NCBI RefSeq assembly: GCF_041379765.1
Contig: NZ_CP166919.1
Location: 2,046,001-2,110,000 of the forward strand
From: Thalassotalea sp. Sam97
Lineage (GTDB): Bacteria; Pseudomonadota; Gammaproteobacteria; Enterobacterales; Alteromonadaceae
Direction: 5' to 3'
DNA: 64,000 nt
The position numbers were made by a program, and so were the translations under genes. The notes under the pieces were generated by a model. It ran no database searches, was not told where the DNA came from, and saw only the letters and a list, made by a program, of their open reading frames with translations. How positions within the stretch are numbered: the first letter of the stretch is position 1; the number at the start of each line of letters is the position of its first letter. Below are positions 7,902 through 15,783 of this stretch, piece by piece.

Positions 7902-7927
7902 CTTGAATTCGAACAATGTGATGACAA

Positions 7928-8191
7928 TTATTGGCCTTCGCCACACTTGCCTTTTTTACCCTCACCACATTTGCCTTCGCCGCACTTGCCTTTTTTACCC
8001 TCACCGCATTTGCCTTCGCCGCACTTGCCTTTTTTACCTTCACCGCATTTGCCTTCGCCGCACTTGCCTTTTTTACCTTCACCGCATTTGCCTTCGCCGC
8101 ACTTGCTTTTTTTACCTTCACCGCATTTGCCTTCGCCGCACTTGCCTTTTTTACCCTCACCGCATTTGCCTTCGCCGCACTTGCCCTCTTT
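7928..8191. repeat. 39-bp tandem repeats encoding the cysteine units
   Basis: Six near-identical 39-bp units plus a partial copy lie inside the HvfA-like gene. They differ by a few synonymous changes and one Gly-to-Ser change, suggesting recent expansion by slippage or recombination. Copy number may vary between strains. Both strands stay open in several frames, which produces spurious overlapping ORFs. Confidence 0.9.
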
Positions 8192-8329
8192 ACCATGGTC
8201 ATGGTCAAACTCTGACGAGGCGACAACATTTTGTGCATCAAATGGGTTAAATTCAGCCTTCGCTGACACAGCAGTTAACATCAATGTGCTAACGACAGCG
8301 GTAATAAAAAAGTGTTTTAATAATTTCAT
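7928..8329 (-). CDS. hvfA: HvfA/bufferin-like RiPP metallophore precursor
   Basis: A 133-residue exported peptide. Residues 1-25 form a signal peptide (MKLLKHFFITAVVSTLMLTA, cleavage after AKA). A 20-residue spacer ends in a His/Asp cluster (FDHDHG). From residue 47 to the end there are six 13-residue units, KGKCGEGKCGEGK or close variants, plus a partial seventh, giving 13 cysteines. The EGKCG core is the motif that HvfB/HvfC (MNIO enzyme plus partner) convert to copper-binding oxazolone-thioamide groups in Haemophilus HvfA (established family knowledge). Neither enzyme is encoded in this window, so this is an orphan precursor. The ATG at 8329 has AGGA upstream; the longer frame to 8386 is not supported. 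Confidence 0.75.
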   Translation of the reverse strand: MKLLKHFFITAVVSTLMLTAVSAKAEFNPFDAQNVVASSEFDHDHGKEGKCGEGKCGEGKKGKCGEGKCGEGKKSKCGEGKCGEGKKGKCGEGKCGEGKKGKCGEGKCGEGKKGKCGEGKCGEGKKGKCGEGQ

Positions 8330-8555
8330 TATATTGTTCCTAAAGTTTATCTTATTAAAATACCAGCAATAACAGTACGCCAGCAAAAGTAATTGTTCAC
8401 CAAATCACGTATTGGTAATCAATACGACCTTGGTAGCTAACAAATAATTTCATTGAATGTATAAATTAGCAAGTCATAGCTGATATTTTACAATCACTTA
8501 TACTAAATAACGAACCAAGTGCTTGATCGTTATTGCTAATCAGGCAATTGGTTTA

Positions 8556-8732
8556 CTAATCGGTGTGATATAAAAATACCTTAAGTGCGACTATGGTGCT
8601 TACAGTTAACCAAGTTACCGCATCTATAGAGCTAGTGGTTGCCAGCCATGCGGCGTTAGTAACCAGCCATACGCTAAGTAAACAGCCGACAATAAATTGA
8701 ATGCGCTTTTGCATGCGTTTTGAAGTCCACAT
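8556..8732 (-). CDS. Small two-span membrane protein, hypothetical
   Basis: A 58-residue product starting MWTSKRMQKRIQF, followed by two hydrophobic segments (IVGCLLSVWLVTNAAWLA and AVTWLTVSTIVALKVFLY). The ATG at 8732 has GAGAGGA 8 bases upstream; the longer frame to 8954 lacks a ribosome binding site. It lies upstream of the HvfA-like gene on the same strand with a gap of about 230 bases. It is too short and divergent to assign to a family. Confidence 0.5.
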   Translation of the reverse strand: MWTSKRMQKRIQFIVGCLLSVWLVTNAAWLATTSSIDAVTWLTVSTIVALKVFLYHTD

Positions 8733-9589
8733 GACAAATATCCTCTCAACAGTCCAAAGTAAAACAAAAAACGTGTCCGAGCCTTGTGAATAGGAATTTA
8801 TGGTTAATAGGAAAACTCGGATATGTATAGCAAGTTTTTTATTATTAGAGTTGATTAACAACTTATTTAGCGCATTGTTAATCGTAGATCGCAAATAAGG
8901 TTTGTCAAAAACTTTTAAGCGAAAATGAGCAAAGCGCATTTGGCTCTTAAGCAAGTGATATTTAGATGAAAAATTTTAATCTATGAAGCGATTTTTTACA
9001 TTGTAAATGGCTGTTATTTTTACTCCGGCTACAATATTTTTCGGCTCAAACGTATTAAAAACATTAAAAATTGAAAAAATAAAACCAAACAAATTCAATG
9101 ACTTAAATAATTAACCATGATTTTTTTAAGCACTTGTACTTGCCAATTAAAATATTTTTTCAATACTGAAATTATACGACTCGTTGAGTTAGCAAACATT
9201 CGTCAATTGATAAAAAACATGTGTAAAGTCAGCAACATAGACTAGCATTAAAATATCATAACCGAACTATTCTCAATGTCGCGTTATTATAAGTTGCAGT
9301 GAACAAGCAACGCTCTGGTTATTATAAGTTTGTTCGTTTCGGTTACCGAGCAGTTAAGGTCACCATACAGGGATCAGTAAATTCGCTTCAAGAATGATGA
9401 TGTTCTATCCCATGATAATAATCCGCCATTAGCACGAGATAGCGGTATATCATTTCTTCAATTTTTATTTCGTAAGTCGTTATCAAGTCTCGATATTCAG
9501 TTGTTTTAGTAATCACCTGCACCATTTTAGGGGGTTATTAAGATTTAAAGTCATGGATTGACTTTATATGGAAGCCCGCAAGGGAATGC

Positions 9590-9727
9590 CCAACGCACTG
9601 ATGCGTTGGAAACATGGATGTTTGCCAGGACGGCAAGGACTGATACGCACGAAGGTGCTCGTATGTATCATTTGGACATGGATGGGTCGCTCCTGCTATA
9701 TCATCTTGGTATATGCAGGCGCCCATC
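9590..9727. repeat. Cluster of four hairpins, REP-like
   Basis: Four hairpins follow each other. They are 9590-9609 (perfect CCAACGCA/TGCGTTGG, 4-base loop), 9622-9636 (TTGCC/GGCAA), 9642-9669 (11-base arms, 9 paired) and 9681-9727 (GATGGG/CCCATC outer plus CCTGC/GCAGG inner arms). The word CATGGATG recurs at 9613 and in the repeat cluster near 54.55 kb. The position just before a RAYT-like gene fits a REP/BIME-type element (inference). Confidence 0.55.
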
Positions 9728-9816
9728 ACATGACCATACGCAATTACCCTACCTTGCAATTACCTGTTAACTCACTGTCATCCTGAACAAAAGTCACTAG
9801 GTATTTAGCAAGAAGA

Positions 9817-9838
9817 TGTACGTAGCAACCTACGTACA
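9817..9838. repeat. Perfect 9-bp inverted repeat
   Basis: TGTACGTAG / CTACGTACA with a 4-base loop, about 115 bases upstream of the RAYT-like start. It could be a terminal hairpin of a REP-like unit or an operator. Confidence 0.4.
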
Positions 9839-9950
9839 ACCCATTAACACAAGGAGAGCCACACTCAGCAAAAAGTCACCCATATAGCACGTTCGTGTTA
9901 GCAACTCTGTAAAAGAATAATACACAAAGGGACATTAAACAGGAGTTACT

Positions 9951-10682
9951 ATGCCAAGAAAACCCAGATTATACCTCGCTAAACATCCATACCTTATTAG
10001 TCTGTGTGGTAACAACGCTCAGTCAATATTTTTTACTCAACAAGACTACCAACAATTTGCCCGTTATTTAAATCATGGACTCGATAAATATAGGCTGCAA
10101 TTGCATGCATATGCATTATTAAACAATCGCATACTGTTATTGCTAACCCCGTTAAGCAGTGAATCTATTGCCAAGCTCATGCAATATATCAATGGCAGTT
10201 ATGTGAGATATGTGAACAGACGACATAATCGTACCGGCGGATTATTTCAGGGCCGGCATAAAGCTAGCCTCGTTGAGCATGATAGTTATCTTATGTGGGC
10301 GATGTATTATCTTGATGGTATCGGACAGCAAAGCACGCAACATGATAACGCCATTGATGCCTACACCAGTTATGCTGAGCATACAGGTGACCATCAACGT
10401 AAAGCACCGTTTAATCTGCAATTGATTGCGCCAACAAGTTACCTAAAACTTGCCGATTGCGATGAACAACGGCAAGATCGATATCGGCAACAGTTGTTTC
10501 TCGAAGAAAATCAATTCTACCGACAGTTTATCGAAGCTAAGCTTCATCAAAACTTTCCAATTGCCAGCCAACGTTACATCAATACCCTTAGCTTCGAAGC
10601 GCAGCTGTTGTTTACTCAAAATAAACCTGGACGCCCGCGAAAAAACAAACACGGGCTATATCAGTGGCTGATGAATGTATGA
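9951..10682 (+). CDS. RAYT (REP-associated transposase)-like protein, degenerate HUH motif
   Basis: A 243-residue member of the Y1/IS200-like RAYT family. The framework is clear: N-terminal MPRKPRLYL, HAYALL, LMQYINGSYVRYVNRR, RTGGLFQGRHKASL, and a basic C-terminal tail with PGRPRKNKHG. Where active relatives have the metal-binding HVH within MTNHVHLL, this protein has RIL (residues 60-62). The usual YIELNPVRA segment is reduced to YYLDGIG, although a Tyr (Y121) remains. I infer loss of nuclease activity with possible retained DNA binding. The frame is intact over its full length, so it may still be under selection. A good AGGAG ribosome binding site precedes the ATG. Confidence 0.8.
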   Translation: MPRKPRLYLAKHPYLISLCGNNAQSIFFTQQDYQQFARYLNHGLDKYRLQLHAYALLNNRILLLLTPLSSESIAKLMQYINGSYVRYVNRRHNRTGGLFQGRHKASLVEHDSYLMWAMYYLDGIGQQSTQHDNAIDAYTSYAEHTGDHQRKAPFNLQLIAPTSYLKLADCDEQRQDRYRQQLFLEENQFYRQFIEAKLHQNFPIASQRYINTLSFEAQLLFTQNKPGRPRKNKHGLYQWLMNV

Positions 10683-10745
10683 CGAGCTGCCGTTATGCTG
10701 GCGATATAAAATAGTAAAAGCCAAATTAGCCGTTTTTGATCAAAA

Positions 10746-10857
10746 AAGCTTACCAGATAGCGCATCATAAACATAGATGACACATATCGTCGGTAAGCTT
10801 TAATATTTTAGCTAAGCTCTAATATTTTAGCTAAGCTCGAATCTCTTCGCTAAGCTT
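10746..10857. repeat. Inverted repeat followed by 19-bp tandem repeats
   Basis: Arms AAGCTTACC (10746-10754) and GGTAAGCTT (10792-10800) enclose 37 bases. Directly after come two identical 19-bp units, 10801-10819 and 10820-10838 (TAATATTTTAGCTAAGCTC), and one diverged unit at 10839-10857. The block lies in the convergent gap between the RAYT-like gene and galU. Confidence 0.6.
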
Positions 10858-10948
10858 TGATTTAAGCAGGCCTTTATACAAAGTTATCCCTAGATTATCT
10901 GCTAGGCGTATAACGGCTTTTTATTGGTTCTTGGCAAACTACCGCTGA

Positions 10949-11848
10949 TTATAAAGACTTTAAATAGGCAGCAAAGTCATCTTTTAGCGCTGGATGACGT
11001 AAACCGTATTCCACATTGGCTTTCATGTAACCTAACTTTGAGCCACAATCGTGTGATTTACCGGTCATATGGAATGCTTCTACAGGCTCAATTTTCATCA
11101 AGCTTGCGATTGCATCGGTTAACTGAATTTCGTTGCCTGCACCAGGAGGTGTAAACTCAAGCAATTCCCAAATCTGTTTTGATAATACGTAACGACCAAC
11201 AACCGCTAAGTTTGACGGAGCTTCGTCAACGTCTGGCTTTTCAACGATAGCCGTCATAGGATGAGATTCGCCGGCGGCTAATTGTTCACCATTGCAATCA
11301 ACCACGCCGTAACTACTCACTAACTCTTGCGGTACTGGCTCAACCATAATTTGGCTTTTACCGGTTTCTTCAAAGCGCTTAAGCATAGCAGCTAAGTTTT
11401 CAGTTTTCGGGTTACTCGCAGCATCATCAATTAATACATCCGGTAACACAACCACGAATGGTTCATCGCCTACAATTGGTTGTGCTTTTAATACCGCATG
11501 GCCAAGACCTTTAGCCTCGCCTTGGCGCACATGCATAATGGTCACGTCTTTTGGACAAATAGATTGTACTTCTTCCAACAATTGACGTTTAACACGATTC
11601 TCTAGCGTGGTTTCCAATTCAAAATGCTTATCAAAATGGTTTTCAATGGCATTTTTTGACGAATGCGTTACCAACACAATTTCTTTAATACCAGCGGCAA
11701 TACACTCATTAACAATGTATTGAATGAGTGGCTTATCCACTACCGGTAACATTTCTTTAGGGATAGCTTTGGTTGCAGGTAGCATGCGCGTACCTAAGCC
11801 GGCTACAGGGATAACGGCTTTTTTTACCTGAGATGTTGACAAAGACAC
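10949..11848 (-). CDS. galU: UTP-glucose-1-phosphate uridylyltransferase
   Basis: A 299-residue cytoplasmic enzyme making UDP-glucose from UTP and glucose-1-phosphate. The nucleotide-binding N-terminus is canonical (VAGLGTRMLPATKAIPKEML), followed by DKPLIQYIVNECIAAGI, the HVRQGEAKGLGHAVL loop, VVLPDVLID and IVEKPDVDEAPSN. UDP-glucose feeds Ugd, encoded at 18.6 kb, and so links this gene to the polysaccharide locus, although it stands outside the main operon. It is convergent with the RAYT-like gene. Confidence 0.96.
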   Translation of the reverse strand: MSLSTSQVKKAVIPVAGLGTRMLPATKAIPKEMLPVVDKPLIQYIVNECIAAGIKEIVLVTHSSKNAIENHFDKHFELETTLENRVKRQLLEEVQSICPKDVTIMHVRQGEAKGLGHAVLKAQPIVGDEPFVVVLPDVLIDDAASNPKTENLAAMLKRFEETGKSQIMVEPVPQELVSSYGVVDCNGEQLAAGESHPMTAIVEKPDVDEAPSNLAVVGRYVLSKQIWELLEFTPPGAGNEIQLTDAIASLMKIEPVEAFHMTGKSHDCGSKLGYMKANVEYGLRHPALKDDFAAYLKSL

Positions 11849-12292
11849 GTGTCAATTTCCTTATTTACGACAAATTGCTGCACGACAATATAAAAGACAA
11901 ACGACAAGCGACAAGCGACAAACATTTACTAACGCGCAGATTATTATTTTTAATAACTTAGCCGATAATCGACTGAAAGATGTGCCTATCATGGCAAAAT
12001 TCATTAAACATTTCACCTGTTATTTTTTAACCTATACGATAACTGTTCTAGCACTTGTTCATTACATACCGCTGTGAAATACGCTGGTAATAGCGAGTGC
12101 TTTTATTGCGCACGTAGCAGTATCATTAAGATCATGATCTTCATACAAATTATTTGCATTTAACATATGTCGATTAAAAATATTTATACGTGTTTTCATA
12201 TGCTCGGCCAATAAACATCAAAACAGCTACGCGAAAAAATACTATGCTAAAAATAAAGTACAGAGTGCATTAGAGCAGATTGGAGTGCATGA
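11849..12292. other. Divergent intergenic region galU / universal stress protein
   Basis: 444 bases that should carry both promoters. It contains a short GACAAGC repeat near 11904-11922 and a perfect 14-bp palindrome AAGATCATGATCTT at 12128-12141, about 150 bases before the stress-protein start; the palindrome could be an operator. Nothing else is recognisable. Confidence 0.4.
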
Positions 12293-13165
12293 ATGAAAAC
12301 AATCGTGGTTATCGCCGATCATTTTGGCTTAACAACAAACGCTATAGAGCAAGCAAGTTATTTATCTCTCGCCATACAGGCAAAATTACATGTGGTGTTT
12401 TTTCACTATGAAGATATCACTGACATGGGCAGTAAAGGTGAAGCATTTAAAGATGCGCTTATGCAACGGTTAACCGAAAAAGCAACGCATTTACAGAACG
12501 AACTCTCTCACCCGCTCCCCTACAGTAGTGATGTTGTCTGGCAACAAGATATCACTACTTGGGTTAATCACTATGTTACGATTCACGATGTTGCTATGGT
12601 GGTAAAAACCGCCCATTGCACCGACGCTTTATTTTACACGCCGACCGACTGGGCGTTATTGCGAGAATGCCCAGCGCCCATTTTAATCGCCAGTAAAAAA
12701 CACTGGCGACGTAGTCACGATATTCTAGCTTGCGTCGACTTACAAAGCAAAGATGAGTCCAAACAACAACTCAACCAACACATTTTATCGTCTGCATGCC
12801 ATCTTGCAAAGCGACTCGACGTCAAGGTACAGGTGCTGTACGTTCCGCCCTTCTCTTCCGTATTACGAGATTTAGGGGTACAATTTAAAGACGAGATAGA
12901 GATAAAAGCAGAGCATGCCCTTGCTGATCAAATCCACACCCTCACTAAACAATACCAACTGAGCGAACAACAATTTTATATTCACGCAGGCAAACCTTGG
13001 CAAGTGATCCCATCGATAGCGGCTAAGGTGCGTTGTCAATTAGTGGTGCTGGGCACCGTTGGCCGACGCGGTATCGGGCAAAAAGTGTTAGGCAACACCG
13101 CCGAAAAAATTCTCCGCAGATTAAAAACCAACGTGCTTGCCCTAAAGCCATCTTACCCCCCATAA
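12293..13165 (+). CDS. Tandem universal stress protein (UspE-like)
   Basis: A 290-residue cytoplasmic protein made of two Usp domains (about 1-140 and 143-288). The second domain keeps the ATP-binding signature G-x2-G-x9-G-T (VLGTVGRRGIGQKVLGNTAE). The first is diverged and lacks a clear version, as is usual in the UspE type. Such proteins act in stress survival, motility or adhesion control, but the exact role is unknown. The ATG has GGAG close upstream. It ends 55 bases before the dehydrogenase gene on the same strand, so co-transcription is possible. Confidence 0.85.
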   Translation: MKTIVVIADHFGLTTNAIEQASYLSLAIQAKLHVVFFHYEDITDMGSKGEAFKDALMQRLTEKATHLQNELSHPLPYSSDVVWQQDITTWVNHYVTIHDVAMVVKTAHCTDALFYTPTDWALLRECPAPILIASKKHWRRSHDILACVDLQSKDESKQQLNQHILSSACHLAKRLDVKVQVLYVPPFSSVLRDLGVQFKDEIEIKAEHALADQIHTLTKQYQLSEQQFYIHAGKPWQVIPSIAAKVRCQLVVLGTVGRRGIGQKVLGNTAEKILRRLKTNVLALKPSYPP

Positions 13166-13220
13166 AAAACAATAAAGCACATTCTTTACAGACAGTTACC
13201 GAACATTTGCGAAATAGCAC

Positions 13221-14540
13221 ATGGCGACTATACTTGCTTTAAACAACAAAAACAGTGCGCAAGTCATGGATTTAAATACAACAAAAGTAGCCGTAATAGG
13301 CTTAGGTTACGTCGGTTTACCTTTGGCTGTCGAGTTCGGTAAACAATTTCCCACCGTAGGTTTTGACATTAAGCAACATCGTATCGATCAACTTAGGGAT
13401 CACATCGATACAACCTTAGAAGTCAGTAAAAAACAATTCGAACAAGCTGAAAACCTGACCTTTACCAGCCATCAAGACGATCTTAAGCAATGTAACTTTT
13501 ACATTGTCACCGTGCCAACCCCCATCGATAAATACAAACAGCCCGATCTGACACCATTAATCAAAGCCAGTGAAATGATTGCAAGTGTCATCAATAAAGG
13601 TGATGTGGTGGTATATGAGTCAACCGTTTACCCTGGCGCTACCGAAGATGACTGTATCCCCGTTATTGAGCGCCACAGCGGTTTGGTGTTTAACCAAGAC
13701 TTTTTCGCTGGCTATTCGCCGGAGCGCATCAACCCTGGCGACAAAAAACACACCGTCACCAAAATTTTAAAAATCACCTCAGGCTCAACGCCCGAGGCGG
13801 CAAAGTATATAGACCAACTTTATGGCAGCATCATTAGCGCCGGCACGCACATGGCAAGCTCGATAAAGGTCGCCGAAGCCGCCAAAGTCATTGAAAACAC
13901 TCAACGCGATGTCAACATTGCTTTGATCAATGAGCTGGCGATTATTTTTAATAAGCTTGATATTGATACGCTTGACGTATTGGAAGCGGCTGGCACTAAG
14001 TGGAACTTTTTACCATTTCGCCCAGGTTTAGTCGGTGGCCACTGTATTGGTGTTGACCCTTATTACTTAACTCAAAAAGCCGAGCAAATTGGTTATCACC
14101 CTAAAATGATTTTGGCGGGGCGGCATTTAAACGATGACATGGGCAAATACGTAGTATCGCAACTTGTCAAAAACATGATGAAACAAGATGCCCACGTTGA
14201 GCACGCTAATGTCTTGGTAATGGGCTTAACTTTTAAAGAAAACTGCCCCGATTTACGCAACACCCGTGTTATCGACATTATTGATGAGCTCAACGAATAC
14301 AATATGAGTGTTGATGTATACGATCCCTGGTGTGACAAGCAAGAAGCGAAAGCGCTATATAATCTTGATTTACTTGAGCAACCAAAAGAGAACCATTATG
14401 ACGCGATTATCTTCACTGTCGCTCATAAACAATTTATGCAGCTCAGCGAAACACAAATCAGAGAATGGGGTCGTCGCGGTCATTTTATTTACGATTTAAA
14501 GTACATTCTGCCACGCGAATCGGTTGATCTGCGTTTATAA
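13221..14540 (+). CDS. tviB: UDP-N-acetylhexosamine 6-dehydrogenase (TviB/WbpO type)
   Basis: A 439-residue NAD-dependent dehydrogenase of the UDP-glucose/GDP-mannose family. The Rossmann motif is VAVIGLGYVGLPLAVEFG. The closest subfamily features are TVPTPIDKYKQPDL, YESTVYPGATEDDCIP and the active-site Cys275 in GGHCIGVDPYYL, typical of enzymes oxidising UDP-GlcNAc (or UDP-GalNAc) to the uronic acid. With the next gene it should make UDP-GlcNAcA/GalNAcA for the polysaccharide. The start is uncertain: the ATG at 13266 (MDLNTTKVAVIG) would better fit family length, and neither start has a clear ribosome binding site. Confidence 0.88.
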   Translation: MATILALNNKNSAQVMDLNTTKVAVIGLGYVGLPLAVEFGKQFPTVGFDIKQHRIDQLRDHIDTTLEVSKKQFEQAENLTFTSHQDDLKQCNFYIVTVPTPIDKYKQPDLTPLIKASEMIASVINKGDVVVYESTVYPGATEDDCIPVIERHSGLVFNQDFFAGYSPERINPGDKKHTVTKILKITSGSTPEAAKYIDQLYGSIISAGTHMASSIKVAEAAKVIENTQRDVNIALINELAIIFNKLDIDTLDVLEAAGTKWNFLPFRPGLVGGHCIGVDPYYLTQKAEQIGYHPKMILAGRHLNDDMGKYVVSQLVKNMMKQDAHVEHANVLVMGLTFKENCPDLRNTRVIDIIDELNEYNMSVDVYDPWCDKQEAKALYNLDLLEQPKENHYDAIIFTVAHKQFMQLSETQIREWGRRGHFIYDLKYILPRESVDLRL

Positions 14541-14587
14541 AACGCGTCATAACTCGTTAACCACAACAGCAATACAGGAGAGTATCG

Positions 14588-15697
14588 GTGAGCTCACAAG
14601 CAAAACAAGCGAGTAAATATGAGCAGGTATGTACTCAATTAACGCAAACCCCTGCTACATGGCTTGTCACCGGCGTTGCCGGTTTTATTGGTTCAAACTT
14701 ACTCGAAACCTTACTTAAACTTAATCAGCGCGTAGTTGGCTTAGACAATTTTGCCACCGGCCATCAAGCGAATTTAGATGATGTACGTGAACAAGTTGGC
14801 GAAGCGCTTTGGAGTAACTTTACCTTTATTGAAGGTGACATCACCAATAATAAAGATTGCCAACAGGCCCTTGAAAACGTTGATCATGTATTGCATCAAG
14901 CCGCTTTAGGCTCGGTGCCAAGGTCAATTAACGATCCGCTAGCCACTAATGAGGCTAATGTGACTGGCTTTTTAACTATGTTACGAGCAAGCCAGCAAGC
15001 CAATGTAAAAAGTTTTACTTATGCGGCGTCGTCATCAACCTATGGCGATCACCCTGCTCTGCCTAAACAAGAAGATAATATTGGTAAGCCTTTGTCACCT
15101 TATGCGGTGACCAAATACGTTAATGAGCTGTATGCCGATGTGTTTGCCAAAACATATAACTTTTCGTGTATTGGTTTGCGCTACTTCAACGTATTTGGCA
15201 AACGCCAAGACCCAAATGGTGCCTATGCCGCGGTTATTCCTAAATGGACCGCTGCCATGATAAATAATGAACCCGTGAAAATTTATGGTGATGGCGAAAC
15301 ATCAAGAGATTTTTGTTTTGTCGATAATGCCGTGCAAGCCAATATATTGGCAGCGATGGCACCAACACAAAGTAAAAACCAAGTCTACAACGTAGCTGTA
15401 GGTGATCGCACCAGCTTAAATCAACTGTTTCAAGCCATTGGCGATAGTTTACAGCAGTGCGATATTGATTATACAAAACAAGCCAGTTACCAAGATTTTC
15501 GCCAAGGCGACGTACGCCATTCACAGGCTGATATTAATAAAGCTCAAACACTATTAGGATATGAACCACAATTTAGTGTTAAATCAGGGTTAGAAAAAGC
15601 AATGTCATGGTACATGAATGCTCTGTACACAGATTGCTCGGCTGAGTCTGGGACAGTTCATTGCGATATTAAGAGAAACCGACCCAACACAGTTTGA
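14588..15697 (+). CDS. wbpP: UDP-N-acetylglucosamine(uronate) 4-epimerase (WbpP/TviC type)
   Basis: A 369-residue short-chain dehydrogenase-type epimerase. It has the extended N-terminus of the WbpP/TviC group, the NAD motif VTGVAGFIGSNLLE, the catalytic region AASSSTYGDH, and Y172-x3-K176 (SPYAVTK). It interconverts gluco and galacto forms of UDP-N-acetylhexosamine or its uronic acid. It starts with GTG, preceded by AGGAGAG at ideal spacing, 47 bases after the dehydrogenase gene, so the two form an operon. The C-terminal 20 residues are rich in Cys/Ser/Asn and unlike the family. A hairpin terminator follows. Confidence 0.9.
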   Translation: MSSQAKQASKYEQVCTQLTQTPATWLVTGVAGFIGSNLLETLLKLNQRVVGLDNFATGHQANLDDVREQVGEALWSNFTFIEGDITNNKDCQQALENVDHVLHQAALGSVPRSINDPLATNEANVTGFLTMLRASQQANVKSFTYAASSSTYGDHPALPKQEDNIGKPLSPYAVTKYVNELYADVFAKTYNFSCIGLRYFNVFGKRQDPNGAYAAVIPKWTAAMINNEPVKIYGDGETSRDFCFVDNAVQANILAAMAPTQSKNQVYNVAVGDRTSLNQLFQAIGDSLQQCDIDYTKQASYQDFRQGDVRHSQADINKAQTLLGYEPQFSVKSGLEKAMSWYMNALYTDCSAESGTVHCDIKRNRPNTV

Positions 15698-15721
15698 TAT
15701 AAAATCATCCAAATACAAAAA

Positions 15722-15740
15722 TGGCGCTTTAAAAGCGCCA
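15722..15740. terminator. Bidirectional terminator between convergent sugar genes
   Basis: Stem TGGCGCTT / AAGCGCCA with a 3-base loop. On the minus strand it is followed by ATTTTTG, giving a good terminator for the dehydratase gene; the plus-strand T run is poor. Confidence 0.75.
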
Positions 15741-15783
15741 CTTCAAAAAATAGTAAACCATTCAAAATACTAACGTCAAATGT

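Larger units (their letters stand above)
8733..9950. other. Long noncoding stretch upstream of the RAYT-like gene
   Basis: About 1.2 kb without a credible gene. 8733-9540 is AT-rich with no feature I can name, apart from a short direct repeat TTATTATAAGTT near 9280-9330. 9590-9727 holds four consecutive hairpins and 9817-9838 a perfect inverted repeat, annotated separately. Overlapping open frames at 9538-9786 arise from the hairpin DNA and are not called. Confidence 0.5.

Noticed and set aside
7928..8191. CRISPR-like regular repeats
   Set aside because: The 39-bp units are directly joined without unique spacers and encode protein repeats.
7866..8372. Several long open frames on both strands overlapping the HvfA-like gene
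   Set aside because: They arise from the 39-bp repeat keeping all frames open; only the minus-strand frame has a ribosome binding site, a signal peptide and a terminator.
8556..8954. 132-residue version of the small membrane protein
   Set aside because: The N-terminal extension has no ribosome binding site, while the ATG at 8732 has GAGAGGA at good spacing.
9538..9786. Three overlapping short open frames
   Set aside because: They cover the hairpin cluster, have no ribosome binding site and no protein-like composition.
10720..10735. TTTTTGATCAAAAA palindrome as an FNR site
   Set aside because: It lacks the four-base spacer between the half-sites and lies at a convergent gene end, so it is probably chance or part of a terminator.
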